Positions 8,041 to 17,176 of a stretch of DNA of 64,000 nucleotides are shown here, in pieces; the stretch's first letter is position 1, and every line of letters starts with the position of its first letter. The stretch covers positions 39,923 to 103,922 of the forward strand of contig JBBDXI010000070.1 in NCBI GenBank assembly GCA_040902425.1, read 5' to 3'. The notes under the pieces were generated by a model. That model was not told where the DNA came from. It saw only the letters and a list, made by a program, of their open reading frames with translations, and did no database searches. The DNA is from JBBDXI01 sp040902425 (GTDB lineage: Bacteria > Planctomycetota > Phycisphaerae > Phycisphaerales > UBA1924). Position numbers and translations under genes: made by a program.

Positions 8041-10092
8041 ATGCCCCAGCGGACCGCCCAGCGCATCCTCCTCATCGGCTGGGATGCCGCCGACTGGCAG
8101 CTCATCGACCCCCTCCTCAAGGCCGGCCAGATGCCCGCCCTCCAGGCATTCCTCGGGGGCGGCGTCCGCGCCTCGATCCAGACCCTGAACCCCGTCATCT
8201 CCCCCATCCTCTGGAACTCGATCGCCACCGGCAAACTCGGGGACAAGCACGACATCCTCGGCTTCATCGAGCCCGACGGCAAGGGCAACGTCCGCCCGGT
8301 CTCCAGCACGTCCCGCAAGGCCAAGGCGATCTGGAACATCCTGAGCCAGAACGGCCTGCGCTCCACGATCCTCGGCTGGTACGCGAGCTGCCCCGCCGAG
8401 CGGATCAACGGGATCGTCGTGGGCGACCTGTACCACCACAGCGCTCTGGAAGACCCGGACACGGTCGCGTTCGATGAACGCGCGATCTGGCCCGCGCGCC
8501 TCATCGAGCCCCTGGCGGGCCTGGTCCTCAGCCCCGGCGATATCACCGGTCAGACGGCCAGTTTCCTCGTCCCAGAGATCGCCTCCCTCGACCACGAGAA
8601 GAGCCCCTTCCCCGGCGCCCTCGCCCAGCTCCTCGCCGAGGCGGGCACCCTCCACAACGCCGCGACCTACCTGCTCGAGCACGAGCCGTTCGACTTCATG
8701 GCCGTCTACTACCCGACGATCGACCACTTCGGACACGCCTTCATGGAGTTCCATCCTCCGGCGATGGACCACAGCGACCCGGAGAACGCCCGCCTCTTCG
8801 CCGGCGTCATGAACGCCTGTTACCGCTACCACGACCTCATGCTCGCCCGACTCCTGCATCTCGCCGGGCCCGACACCATCGTCATCATCATGTCCGACCA
8901 CGGTTTCCACAGCGGCCCGCTCCGCCCCCGCCTCTTCGTGGACGCGGACACCGGCAGGCGCACCGGCGCCGGCATCAACCCCGTCGCCTGGCACCGCCCC
9001 TACGGCATCTTCGCCGCCCGCGGCCCCGGTATCCGCAAGGGCGCTGAGGTCAACGGCGTCACGCTGCTCGACATCTGCCCCACCCTCCTCGCCATGCTCG
9101 GCCTCCCCGTCGCCGACGACATGGACGGCCGCCCCCTCCTCCAGATCTTCGACAGCCCCCCGGAGGTCGCCCGCATCCCCACGTGGGAGGGCGAGCACCC
9201 GGAGGACGGCGTCCACCGCGGCGGGCAGGCCGAGGACGCCTACTCCCTCCAGGAAGTCCTCAAGCAGCTCGTCGACCTAGGCTACATCGCCGCGCCCTCC
9301 GGCGACCAGCAGCAGCTGGTCGAGACCACCCTCCGCGACCGCAAGGCCGTCCTCGCCCAGGTCCACCTCTCGGCCGGCCGCTACGCCCAGGCCGAGCGCC
9401 TCCTCCGTGAACTCGTGGCCGAGCACCCCAACCCCCGCCACCGCTCCCGCCTCGCCATGGCCCTCATCGAGCAGGAGCGCTTCGACGAGGCCGCCCAGAT
9501 CCTCGAAGGCCTCGCCGGCGAGCCCACCGAGGCCCCCATCGCCACCCTCATGCTCGCCCAGATCCACTTCGGCCGCGGCCGGTACGACGAGGCCGCCTCG
9601 GTGCTGGAGAAGATGGCGGCCCACGGCATCCGGCTCCCCGCCATCTACACGCAGCTCGGCCGGGTGCGCCTGCGGCAGAACCTCTGGCCAGAGGCCCAGC
9701 GCGCCTACGAGGAGGCCCTCCGCATCGACCCCGACGACGCCGACGCGATGGACGGCCTCGGCGTCGCGCTCCGCAACCAGGGCCGCGCCGAGGACGCCGT
9801 CTACCAGCACATGAAGTCCGTGGCCCTCGACCCCAACCGCGCCATCGGCCACCTCAACCTGGGCATCGCCCTGGCCGACCTCAAGCAGATCGACTGGTCC
9901 ATCCGCGCCATGGAGACCGCCGCCCAGCTCGCCCCCGACGCCCCCCAGCCCCACCGCTTCCTCGCCCGGATCTACGCCAAGGCCAGGCGCGACCTTGACA
10001 AGGCCCGCTGGCACGCCGCCAGGGCCCTCGAGCTGCGCGCCGCAGCCTCCGCCAGGATTCGCGAAGCCACCATGCGCCGCGGCCACTGGTGA
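8041..10092 (+). CDS. Alkaline phosphatase/phosphodiesterase-fold protein with C-terminal TPR repeats
   Basis: This 683-residue protein starts with a metal-binding block of the type I phosphodiesterase/nucleotide pyrophosphatase superfamily: LLIGWDAADW near residue 11. The nucleophile region is TLNPVISPILW, and the later metal ligands are TIDHFGH (about 233) and MSDHGFHSG (about 283). Residues from about 420 to the end form tandem tetratricopeptide repeats (AERLLRELVAEHP, AQRAYEEALRIDPDDADAMDGLG). The enzyme part probably hydrolyses a phospho- or phosphodiester substrate, and the repeats would recruit partners. No signal peptide is seen, so it looks cytoplasmic. Similar fusions are common in planctomycetes; the substrate is unknown. 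Confidence 0.82.
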   Translation: MPQRTAQRILLIGWDAADWQLIDPLLKAGQMPALQAFLGGGVRASIQTLNPVISPILWNSIATGKLGDKHDILGFIEPDGKGNVRPVSSTSRKAKAIWNILSQNGLRSTILGWYASCPAERINGIVVGDLYHHSALEDPDTVAFDERAIWPARLIEPLAGLVLSPGDITGQTASFLVPEIASLDHEKSPFPGALAQLLAEAGTLHNAATYLLEHEPFDFMAVYYPTIDHFGHAFMEFHPPAMDHSDPENARLFAGVMNACYRYHDLMLARLLHLAGPDTIVIIMSDHGFHSGPLRPRLFVDADTGRRTGAGINPVAWHRPYGIFAARGPGIRKGAEVNGVTLLDICPTLLAMLGLPVADDMDGRPLLQIFDSPPEVARIPTWEGEHPEDGVHRGGQAEDAYSLQEVLKQLVDLGYIAAPSGDQQQLVETTLRDRKAVLAQVHLSAGRYAQAERLLRELVAEHPNPRHRSRLAMALIEQERFDEAAQILEGLAGEPTEAPIATLMLAQIHFGRGRYDEAASVLEKMAAHGIRLPAIYTQLGRVRLRQNLWPEAQRAYEEALRIDPDDADAMDGLGVALRNQGRAEDAVYQHMKSVALDPNRAIGHLNLGIALADLKQIDWSIRAMETAAQLAPDAPQPHRFLARIYAKARRDLDKARWHAARALELRAAASARIREATMRRGHW

Positions 10093-10132
10093 GCCCCGTC
10101 CTTCCCGCGCGACGACATACCATCCGCTCCCA

Positions 10133-10218
10133 GCCGGAGTGGCGGAACTGGCAGACGCGACGGACTCAAAATCCGTTCTGGGTGAAACCAGGTGTGGGTT
10201 CAAGTCCCTCCTCCGGCA
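10133..10218 (+). tRNA. tRNA-Leu(CAA)
   Basis: A class II tRNA is visible: the acceptor stem GCCGGAG (10133-10139) pairs with CTCCGGC (10211-10217) and A10218 is the discriminator. The anticodon stem ACGGA/TCCGT encloses the loop CTCAAAA, giving anticodon CAA, which reads UUG. A long variable arm (TCTGGGTGAAACCAGG) is typical of tRNA-Leu. The T arm has one T-T mismatch. No CCA end is encoded. Confidence 0.93.
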
Positions 10219-10453
10219 CTTCACGCGTGCCCGCCGGGGGCGCCCCGCACGGGGCGCTGGCGAAACTTCACGCGGCCCCGGGCTGTCCCCGGACCGCGCC
10301 GCTGTCCGTTGGACCCGGCCGGCCCCCGGTCTACCATTCCCGCCCCCCGGAGAGCCCCAGAGGCCTCCAGAAACCGGGCCACACGAACCGGGCCAACGAC
10401 CTTCCGGCCCATGCGGGCCCGGGCGGCCCCAACAGCCAAGAAAGGCGAGAGAC

Positions 10454-10780
10454 ATGAGCCAGAACGCCGACCCCAACCGCCAGATCCAGCTCCGCATCGA
10501 CGAGAGCCGGATGAGCACCACCTACGCCAACACCATCCGCACCTCCACCATGCCCGACGAGCTGGTGCTCGATTTCGGCATGAACATGCCCATGCCCAAC
10601 CCCGAGGGGCAGACCATCCTGCTCTTCAGCGTCGGTTCCCGCGTGGTCATGAACTGGCCCGCGGCCAAGCGGCTGGCCATCAGCCTCGGCCAGGCCGTCC
10701 GCCAGTTCGAGGAGCAGAACGGCGAGATCAAGCTCCAGCAGGGCGGTCAGGGGCCCGGCGGGCCCCGGCTGGCGCAGTAG
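10454..10780 (+). CDS. DUF3467 family protein
   Basis: This 108-residue protein starts at ATG 10454 after AAAGGCGAGAGAC. It carries the DUF3467 pattern: RMSTTYANTIRTSTMPDELVLDFGMNMP, then a short beta segment and VVMNWPAAKRLAISLGQAVRQFEE. DUF3467 proteins are small, widespread in planctomycetes and other bacteria, and of unknown function. The protein has no signal or membrane segment. It is a single-gene transcript ended by a terminator. Confidence 0.8.
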   Translation: MSQNADPNRQIQLRIDESRMSTTYANTIRTSTMPDELVLDFGMNMPMPNPEGQTILLFSVGSRVVMNWPAAKRLAISLGQAVRQFEEQNGEIKLQQGGQGPGGPRLAQ

Positions 10781-10811
10781 GCGCGGCCCGCAAACACGGA
10801 TCCATCTTGAC

Positions 10812-10838
10812 AAGGGCTCGCCCCGCGGCGAGCCTTTT
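10812..10838 (+). terminator. Intrinsic terminator after the DUF3467 gene
   Basis: An 8-bp stem GGCTCGCC/GGCGAGCC (10815-10822 with 10827-10834), extended by AAG/TTT pairing, encloses a CCGC loop and is followed by TTTT. Confidence 0.85.
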
Positions 10839-10917
10839 CCGCGCGCGGCCCGCTCAGTAGCGGAGGGGACGCCGGGGTTCCAGGCATCCGTCGGCGTCCC
10901 GAGCGGTACAGTCATTC

Positions 10918-12063
10918 ATGGCACACTCAGTTCCGCCCGTGCGGCTGGTCATCGTGTGGTTGGTCGCCGCGCTCGTGTGGACCGGGCATGCCCCCCGGGC
11001 GGCCGCCGAGCCGCCGCCCCACAGAGGTGGTCGAGACGCGGACCACTACCCGCGTGACGGGACTCTCAAGGAGGCCGGCGAATGGGTGTGGCGCGAGTGT
11101 GCCCGGCGTGCCTGGGCACGCCTTCCGCCCGCCACCGGAGCAGCCTGCAGGACGGTCTGTGTTTTCGTCGAACCGGGAGTTCTACCGGCAGAGGAGTGGG
11201 GCTGCCTCGCCGAACGGTGCCGGGCTGCCATCGCCAATGGCCCTCGACCGGAGCGACTGGAGGCCCTCGGTTTCGTCTCCTGGACCCTCTCCCAGGCGGC
11301 CTCGGGCGACGCCGCCTTGGTGGACCGCATCCCGCCGGGACTGGTGGACGCCGTCGCAGCCGCCCTGGAGAGCGACGATCTCGAGACGCGGCGGGCCGCG
11401 GTGGGCGCCTCGTTCCATGCCGTTCGCCTGTCCCGCGAGCCGCACGCCGTCATACCCGGCCTGATCCGTGTTCTTCGGGCCGAGGACGCCGTGCTGCGGC
11501 GGACCGCCTCGAGCGCCCTGTCGGGCATGGCCTTTGAGAGGGACGCTGCGCCGTTCGGACCTCACCTTCCCGAGGTTCTGGCGGCCATGCTCCGGGCCCT
11601 GGACGATCCCGAGCCGCAGGTCCGCATGCACGCGTATTCCGCGATCGGCCAGATGCGGGATGGCGCCGGGGCCGCGCTGCCGACGCTGATCGAGCAGACC
11701 CGCCACGACGACCCGATCCGCCGTCGGCAGGCGATACGCTGCCTCCAGAACCTGGGGCCGCACGCCGCGCCGGCGCTGCCGGCCCTTCAGGAAGCGCTCA
11801 CGCACGCCGACGCGCAGACGAGGATGTCCGCAGCCCTGGCGCTCGGCGCCCTGGGCGAGCGGGCCTGGGTGGCGGTTCCACGCCTGACCGAGGGCCTGGA
11901 CGATCGGAGCGAGTACGTCGCAATGTACTGCGCGCGAGCCCTCGGCGAGATCGGGCCCGGCGCCGCGGCCGCGATGCCCCGCCTCCGCGCGGCGGTGGCG
12001 CAAGACCCCGAGGCATTCAGCGGCTACGGTCGAATGGCCATCGACCTCATCCGTCCGCGGTGA
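10918..12063 (+). CDS. Exported HEAT-repeat protein
   Basis: This 381-residue protein has a signal peptide (residues about 1-30, WLVAALVWTGHAPRAAA). From about residue 130 to the end it has repeated helical pairs of the HEAT/PBS-lyase-like kind, for example DPEPQVRMHAYSAIGQM, ADAQTRMSAALALGALG and SEYVAMYCARALGEIGPGA. Such repeats form a curved scaffold for protein binding. The region between the signal and the repeats contains two cysteines (Cys61 and Cys72) but no known motif. Nothing nearby identifies a partner. Confidence 0.75.
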   Translation: MAHSVPPVRLVIVWLVAALVWTGHAPRAAAEPPPHRGGRDADHYPRDGTLKEAGEWVWRECARRAWARLPPATGAACRTVCVFVEPGVLPAEEWGCLAERCRAAIANGPRPERLEALGFVSWTLSQAASGDAALVDRIPPGLVDAVAAALESDDLETRRAAVGASFHAVRLSREPHAVIPGLIRVLRAEDAVLRRTASSALSGMAFERDAAPFGPHLPEVLAAMLRALDDPEPQVRMHAYSAIGQMRDGAGAALPTLIEQTRHDDPIRRRQAIRCLQNLGPHAAPALPALQEALTHADAQTRMSAALALGALGERAWVAVPRLTEGLDDRSEYVAMYCARALGEIGPGAAAAMPRLRAAVAQDPEAFSGYGRMAIDLIRPR

Positions 12064-12247
12064 GCGCGTGTGAACCGTCAAGACGACACACAGACCGCCG
12101 TTCGCGAGACCTTCGTCGATCGGGCTTCAGGGCAGCGCCGTCCTGCGATCCGTCGGAATCCGGCAGGCGTCGCACGGTCCGGCGCGCATCGTACGGCCCG
12201 TGCCACCGTTCTGACGGCCGTCGATAAGACCGACGCTCGCCCTCCGT

Positions 12248-12544
12248 TCACCGCTCAACCAGCGGCGCCGCGATCACAAACCCCGCCGGCCCCCCCGCCC
12301 CGCTCCGCCCCTTCCGCAGCAGCCCCGCCAGCTCCAGCTCCGCCATCCCGCCCTGGATCGTCGTGATCCCCAGCCCCGTCTCCGGCCCCAGCCACTCCGC
12401 CACCTGCCGGCGCGTCCCGTCGATCGTCCACTCCACCTGCCGGAAAATCGCGAACTGCAGCATCCCCTCCAGCGCCGCCTTTGCGGCCTCCGAGAGCCTC
12501 AGCCACCGCTCCGTTTGCACAAACCCGGTCTCAAGTTGCGGCAA
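12248..12544 (-). CDS. Small winged-helix-like protein
   Basis: The 98-residue protein starts at TTG (12542-12544), with AGAAAGG seven bases upstream deciding the start. Its pattern is helix (EAAKAALEGMLQFAIF), then a helix-turn-helix-like stretch (RRQVAEWLGPETGLGITTIQGGMAELELAGLL), then a short Gly-rich wing (RKGRSGAGGPAGFVIAAPL). This resembles winged-helix DNA-binding proteins of the MarR/replication-initiator type. No close family is recognised and the DNA target is unknown. It is divergent from the small gene at 12890. Confidence 0.55.
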   Translation of the reverse strand: MPQLETGFVQTERWLRLSEAAKAALEGMLQFAIFRQVEWTIDGTRRQVAEWLGPETGLGITTIQGGMAELELAGLLRKGRSGAGGPAGFVIAAPLVER

Positions 12545-12889
12545 CGCACGCCTTTCTGCCGGCTCAGCCGGCCGCCAAGCTCGGACGCGCCGAGGATCGA
12601 GGGATCATAGTGCTGCACGCGAGAAGGCTGCGGGTGCGCCCTTGCCGAGGGGACCGGGCCCCTCCAATGCCGTGGACAGCCGCAACGAAGGGGCCGCAGG
12701 TGCCGCCGGAGGATCCCGCCCCCCCAACCGACACGATCTCCCCCGACCACCACGGCCTCATCCCACTAACCGCGATCCCAGGCCCAGAGCCGGGCTCCCG
12801 AGCCCGGTCCCCGGCTCGGGACCGGGGCTTATCCACAGCCCCCGGATTTCACCCCACGCGCGCCGGGATGAAGGTACAGTGAAAACCAG
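12545..12889. other. Intergenic region with a GC hairpin
   Basis: No convincing gene is seen in these 345 bases. They hold a hairpin, CCCGAGCC (12797-12804) with GGCTCGGG (12813-12820), not followed by T residues, and presumably the divergent promoters of the two flanking small genes. No clear -35/-10 pair was identified. Confidence 0.5.
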
Positions 12890-13129
12890 ATGAACCCTTC
12901 TACATCCGGCACCATCAGCCCCGAACTCCTCGACCGCTTCGAGTCCATCGCGGACATCGCCGACATCTCGCTGACGCGCCCCGCCGGGCCGGAGTGGGAG
13001 GTCACGGTCATCCACCGCACCTCCCGCGAGTCCTTCGCCGAGAGGGACCTCAGCATGCCCGACATCCTGGCTCGGGTGGTCGCCGGCGCGCAGCGGCGAG
13101 GATGGCTCCTCTCTCCCGCCGGCGCGTGA
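12890..13129 (+). CDS. Small protein of unknown function, related to the gene at 13289
   Basis: The 79-residue product has no signal peptide, membrane segment or recognised domain. It appears related to the next gene: both have an N-terminal amphipathic helix (DRFESIADIADISL here), then W-E-[VM]-T, then a second helix ending RxGWL. The shared pattern suggests a recent or diverged tandem duplication. The function is not known. Confidence 0.55.
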   Translation: MNPSTSGTISPELLDRFESIADIADISLTRPAGPEWEVTVIHRTSRESFAERDLSMPDILARVVAGAQRRGWLLSPAGA

Positions 13130-13288
13130 GATCGCTCTCATACCGAGTGTGTGCGGACCGGGGCGGACCCCCGGGCGTATATGACAGGGGCTCGATGCGG
13201 CGGGGCGCGGAACGCCCGCGGCCGCGGCGTCCGCACGTTCGATCGGTCCGGGGAGGACGAGCGGAGCAGCCGCCGATATGGAAGCAGC

Positions 13289-13561
13289 GTGAACGAGCCG
13301 CGCCCGGTGCCCAACCCCCTGCCCGATCTCTGGCACCAGCTCCAGCGCCTCGACACCGTCGCGCACGTCTCGATGCACACGCTCTACATCCACACCGGCT
13401 CCGAGTCCCACGCCGAGTGGGAGATGACCGCCAGGCTCAAGGACAGGCCCGGCGAGCCCGCCATCGTGGTCCAGGACCGCTCGGCCCTGCGGACGGTGAC
13501 CGCCGCGCTCGCCGAAGCGGTGAGGCTCGGATGGCTGGCCGAGCGGCCCTCTCAGCGGTAG
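13289..13561 (+). CDS. Small protein of unknown function, paralogue of the gene at 12890
   Basis: The likely start is GTG 13289 with GAAGCA upstream; the frame is open further 5' but that part looks non-coding. The 90-residue product contains LQRLDTVAHVSMHTLYI, AEWEMTARL and a C-terminal helix ALAEAVRLGWLAE, lining up with the previous gene. It carries no catalytic or metal-binding signature and the function is unknown. Confidence 0.55.
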   Translation: MNEPRPVPNPLPDLWHQLQRLDTVAHVSMHTLYIHTGSESHAEWEMTARLKDRPGEPAIVVQDRSALRTVTAALAEAVRLGWLAERPSQR

Positions 13562-13601
13562 CGGGTAGCCCGGGCCTCGCCCTCAGTAAACTGCGGGACG
13601 G

Positions 13602-14291
13602 ATGCCCACCCACCTCCGCGCCCTCTTCATCGGCAACAGCTTCACCGCCCGAAACGATGTCCCCGCCCTCATCGCGGCCATCGCCGAGTCCAAGGGCCAC
13701 ACGCTCTCCGCGCGCCTCATCAGCCGGGGCGGCGCCTCCCTGCGCATGCACTACAACGGCCGCGATGCCCTCCCGGCGATCCAGCGGGGGGGCGGCAAGT
13801 TCGACACCGTCATCCTCCAGGAGCAGAGCACCCTCCCCGTCAAGAACGCCGCCCGCATGCACGAGAGCATCCGCCTCTTCGACGCCCCCATCCGCGCAGC
13901 GGGCGCCCGCATGGTCCTCTACCTCACCTGGGCCCGCCGCCACTCCCCGGAGGCCCAGGCGGCCATCACCGACGCCTACACCTCGATCGCCCGCGAGCTG
14001 GGCGCCACCGTCGCCCCCGCCGGCATCGCCTGGGAGCAAGTCCTGAAGGCCCACCCGCAGATCACGCTGCACGACAAGGACCAGAGCCACCCCACCCCCG
14101 CCGGCTCCTACCTCGCCGCCTGCACCCTCTTCGCCGTCCTCTTCAACGAGAGCCCGCTGGGCGCCCCCGCGCCAAGCTCGCTCGACCCGAAGCAGGCCGA
14201 CGTGCTCCAGAAGGGGGCATGGCACGCCGCGAACGCAGAGCAGACGAAGCAGCAGGCAAAGGAGAAAGGAGGCTCATCCCCGGCGCGATAA
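13602..14291 (+). CDS. SGNH-type hydrolase
   Basis: This 229-residue protein begins with LRALFIGNSFTARND, where the GNSF Ser is the probable nucleophile (SGNH block I). RGGASLRMHYN and DTVILQEQST follow as blocks II and III. The C-terminal block is DQSHPTPAGSYLAAC, supplying the Asp and His of the catalytic set. SGNH enzymes are esterases, lipases or carbohydrate deacetylases; the substrate cannot be told. No signal peptide is visible, so it may act in the cytoplasm. The C-terminal tail (QTKQQAKEKGGSS) is low-complexity. Confidence 0.78.
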   Translation: MPTHLRALFIGNSFTARNDVPALIAAIAESKGHTLSARLISRGGASLRMHYNGRDALPAIQRGGGKFDTVILQEQSTLPVKNAARMHESIRLFDAPIRAAGARMVLYLTWARRHSPEAQAAITDAYTSIARELGATVAPAGIAWEQVLKAHPQITLHDKDQSHPTPAGSYLAACTLFAVLFNESPLGAPAPSSLDPKQADVLQKGAWHAANAEQTKQQAKEKGGSSPAR

Positions 14292-14303
14292 CAGCTTCAG
14301 CCG

Positions 14304-15107
14304 TCACGGCGTCCCGTTCGGCCTGTAGTCCCCGTCATCCCACCGCCGGATGGTCGTCAGGTCCCGCGCCGGGAGCAGCCGCGCGTGCCCGTCGAGAAAC
14401 ACCGCGTTCGACCCGTTCCCGTGCCGCTTCGGCGCGATCCGCTGGATCTGGGTCGGGCTGTTGGGCTGGCTCCCGGTCACGTTCGGCTCGTGGTGCAGGT
14501 CGTAGTAGACCGCCAGCTGCCGGTTGGACTGACCCGCGAAGTACCACGAGTTGGCGTGGACCGACTGGGGGTCATCCGCGAAGCACGCCAGCCACACGCA
14601 GTCGAACGGGCGCGGGTAGCGGCTCATCTTCGTGGCCTTCTTGGCGATCGAGTTCAGCAGCCCCCTGGCCCGGAAGGAGAGCCCGTTGTCCACGTAGTGG
14701 ATCGCGTGCCGGTCGGGCTTGCGACTGGGGTCCTTGTAGTAGGGCGCCAGCGAGTACAGCTCCCGCCACCCGCCCGGCAGCACCATCGCGTCCTTTTCCG
14801 CCGCCGCCTCATCCACGAACGGCCGCAGCACGTACGCCCACTGCGGGTTGGCCGGCTGCGTCGGGTGCCCCGGCCACTGCTCGCTCGACCCGCTCTCGCG
14901 GGGGATGTACTCCTTCTGCGATTCGGCGTACATGGCCGCGGCCACCCCGATCTGCCGCTGGTTGGAGAGGCAGACGACCTGTCGCCCGGACTCGCGGGCC
15001 TTGGCCAGGGCGGGGAGGAGGATTCCGATGAGCAGCGCGATGATGGCGATGACCACCAGCAGCTCGATGAGCGTGAACGCCCGGGGGCCTGAAGGCGAGC
15101 GCCGCAT
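14304..15107 (-). CDS. Prepilin-like protein with N-terminal methylation motif (planctomycete type)
   Basis: The 267-residue protein opens with a prepilin leader, AFTLIELLVVIAIIALLIGILLPALAKAR, where Glu after the cleavage site and the long hydrophobic helix mark a type IV pilin or pseudopilin. The residue before the Phe is Ala instead of the usual Gly. The C-terminal part ends with GSNAVFLDGHARLLPARDLT, the 'DGHA' block common in planctomycete prepilin-like proteins. These are expanded in planctomycetes and thought to be surface or secretion-related; the role of individual copies is unknown. It lies 51 bases after the clostripain-type gene on the same strand and could be cotranscribed with it. 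Confidence 0.82.
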   Translation of the reverse strand: MRRSPSGPRAFTLIELLVVIAIIALLIGILLPALAKARESGRQVVCLSNQRQIGVAAAMYAESQKEYIPRESGSSEQWPGHPTQPANPQWAYVLRPFVDEAAAEKDAMVLPGGWRELYSLAPYYKDPSRKPDRHAIHYVDNGLSFRARGLLNSIAKKATKMSRYPRPFDCVWLACFADDPQSVHANSWYFAGQSNRQLAVYYDLHHEPNVTGSQPNSPTQIQRIAPKRHGNGSNAVFLDGHARLLPARDLTTIRRWDDGDYRPNGTP

Positions 15108-15158
15108 GGCTCCAGATGATACCAGACCGCGCCTCCCCGCGATGCACGAAAGCCGCGG

Positions 15159-16538
15159 CTACCTGGGCGTGTCCATCCACGACTTCAGCAGCAGGTACCA
15201 CGTGCGGGCGCCCTCTCCCGCGCGCCCGTCGTTCAGAAACGCCCACCTGCCGTAGTCGTCGCCTGACCCCGGGCCCGGCGTGTACCAGCCCTTGAACCCG
15301 GCCCACTGCCCGGGCTTCGGCAGGGCGATGAAGACGCCGTGTTTGCCCGGCTCGAAGCCCGCGTACGCGCCCATGCCGAAGGAGGCGAGGATGAAGCGAT
15401 CGATCCGCTCCATGGCCGCGCGGGCGGCGTCGCGCGAGGGAGTGTCGAGGGCCCCGCACTCCGCGGCCCGCTGGCAGAGCTGGTAGAGGTCCACAGCAGC
15501 GCCGCCGTTGCCGTAGGTCATCAGGGGGCCGCCAGCGGTGCGGAGGCCCAGGAAGGTGTCCTTGGCTGCGGGGCCGGCGGCGCTGAGGGCCGCGGCCAGG
15601 GCATCGACCGCTTCCTTCACGGCCGCGGCCTCGCGCAGGTCGTAGGCGGCGGCGGCCTCGTGGGAGACGTTGCGGCCGCGGCCGGCGGCGGCCTTGCGGC
15701 CGAGTTCGCCCTCCTCGATGACGAGGGCGCCGAAGTCGGCGGCGGTCATGATCGCGGGGTCGAGCGGGGGCTGCTGCGCGTTGCTCAGGTGTCCATCCGA
15801 GCGGATGCGGGCGAAGGCGCGGTGCCAGTCGAGCGGGGGGCCGGCGTTGGGGATGGCGAGGAGGACATCGGCGGTGAGGCCCTTGTGCGGTGCGGTGCTG
15901 TCGCTCGGGGGTCGCCACTGGTAGGCGATCTCGATCCCGCCCATGTTGCAGAGTTCGAGGGCGAGGAAATCGACGTGGCCGCCGGCGCCGATCTCGTGGG
16001 TGGCCTCGGCGATTCCCATGTGCCGCCCGCTCTGCTCGTCGGGGCACATGGTGCGGCCGTCGGCGTGGCTGTAGATGAGCAGGCAGTAGCGCTTGGCGGG
16101 GGACTGCTCCTTGCCCCAGGCGATGAAGCGGCCCAGCGTGGTGGCGTCGGCGGAGTCCAGCTCCGTCTCCGAGTACGTCGTGAGCTGCGGCATGTGGCTC
16201 CCACCGGCGAGCCGCTCGGCCGATTCCTTCTTCAGCCGGTAGAGCCGGCAGCCGGTGAAGTCCTCGCCGAGGACCTTGGCATCCGTCGAGTACTTCTCGT
16301 GGCGGTCGATGAAGAGGAGAAGGTCGAGGCCGGGGTCGTCGTCGATGGCCTTGCGCACGCCGTCGAGGAACCCCAGGATCGGGCCGTCGGCGTTGTTGTC
16401 GGCCGCGCCGTAGACGAGGATGGTCCAGGGTTTCTTCTGGGGCGCGGCGGCCCGCGTCGCGGCGGCGACATCCTGGGCGAGGGCGGGCGCGGCGAGGGCG
16501 AGCAGGAGGGCCGCGGCGAGGAACGTGGTGGGGGGCAT
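15159..16538 (-). CDS. Clostripain-type (C11) cysteine protease, exported
   Basis: This 459-residue protein has a signal peptide (cleavage near ALA-QD, residue 20), then KPWTILVYGAADNNAD, the typical start of the C11 fold. The probable catalytic dyad is His158 in YSHADG and Cys197 in LELCNMGGIE, each at the end of a beta strand as in clostripain. C11 proteases cut after basic residues and mature by self-cleavage. It is the first gene of a possible two-gene unit with the prepilin-like gene. Its substrate is not known. Confidence 0.82.
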   Translation of the reverse strand: MPPTTFLAAALLLALAAPALAQDVAAATRAAAPQKKPWTILVYGAADNNADGPILGFLDGVRKAIDDDPGLDLLLFIDRHEKYSTDAKVLGEDFTGCRLYRLKKESAERLAGGSHMPQLTTYSETELDSADATTLGRFIAWGKEQSPAKRYCLLIYSHADGRTMCPDEQSGRHMGIAEATHEIGAGGHVDFLALELCNMGGIEIAYQWRPPSDSTAPHKGLTADVLLAIPNAGPPLDWHRAFARIRSDGHLSNAQQPPLDPAIMTAADFGALVIEEGELGRKAAAGRGRNVSHEAAAAYDLREAAAVKEAVDALAAALSAAGPAAKDTFLGLRTAGGPLMTYGNGGAAVDLYQLCQRAAECGALDTPSRDAARAAMERIDRFILASFGMGAYAGFEPGKHGVFIALPKPGQWAGFKGWYTPGPGSGDDYGRWAFLNDGRAGEGARTWYLLLKSWMDTPR

Positions 16539-16774
16539 GGTCGGCTCCGGGCCGGCTCCGCTCGTGCCGGGGGTGGTGCGGGTGGCAGTCTACCGGGGTG
16601 GGCCGCCGGTCTGGCAGGCGGGGGCGCGATTCGGGGCCGCGGGGCGGGGATCGGGGCAACGGGGTTGTTGGGCGACGTGGCACCGGCGTTGCAACCCGAG
16701 TTGAGCGATGAACGCTCGGCCGCGGCGGGATGCCGCGGGCGTAACGCGGCTAGGAATGCTGCGAGGAGCATGTC

Positions 16775-17176
16775 ATGGTGACCACTTCGCCCGGCTCAGA
16801 GACAACGATGGTCCGCTGCCCCGCGTGCGGGGCGGTGAACCGCGTGAGGCAGGAGCGCGTCGATCACGGGCTCGCGCCGGTGTGCGGGAGGTGCAAGGCG
16901 ACGCTGCCGGCGGGTGGACGCGGGCCGGCTGACATGGGCGGTCGAGGTCCGGCCACAGGCGGGACGCCTGTGCCACTGGCCGACGGCACGCCGATCACGG
17001 TGACCGACGCGACGTTCGCGGCCGAGGTGGAGCGGTCGGCGGTGCCGGTGCTGGTGGACTTCTGGGGGCCGTGGTGCCCGCCGTGCCGGATGATCGCGCC
17101 GGTGGCCCCCCCGGCGCGTCCCAGCTCAGCCAGTACCCGCCGGCCCAGTCGTGCACCGCCGGGGGGCCGGTGGTGA
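16775..17176 (+). CDS. trxC: TrxC-type thioredoxin, truncated just after the active site
   Basis: GAGGAG (16763-16768) six bases before ATG 16775 supports the start. The protein has an N-terminal zinc ribbon (MVRCPACGAVNR...CGRCKA) and a linker, then the thioredoxin start ITVTDATFAAEVERSAVPVLVDFWGPWCPPCRMIAPV. The active site is WCPPC where thioredoxin 2 normally has WCGPC. At about base 17105 homology stops; the remaining codons to the stop at 17176 are the antisense of the facing lipoprotein gene. Most of the fold is absent, so this copy cannot be functional as written. The likely causes are a real deletion or a false join in the assembly. The linker contains a copy of the dispersed repeat at 16955-16980. 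Confidence 0.75.
   Translation: MVTTSPGSETTMVRCPACGAVNRVRQERVDHGLAPVCGRCKATLPAGGRGPADMGGRGPATGGTPVPLADGTPITVTDATFAAEVERSAVPVLVDFWGPWCPPCRMIAPVAPPARPSSASTRRPSRAPPGGRW
16955..16980. repeat. Dispersed palindromic repeat, family A, in frame inside trxC
   Basis: The core ACAGGCGGGACGCCTGT is palindromic and is followed by GCCAC. It codes for the linker residues GGTPVPL. Other copies are at 27580-27608, 45679-45700 and 54191-54218. Confidence 0.8.
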
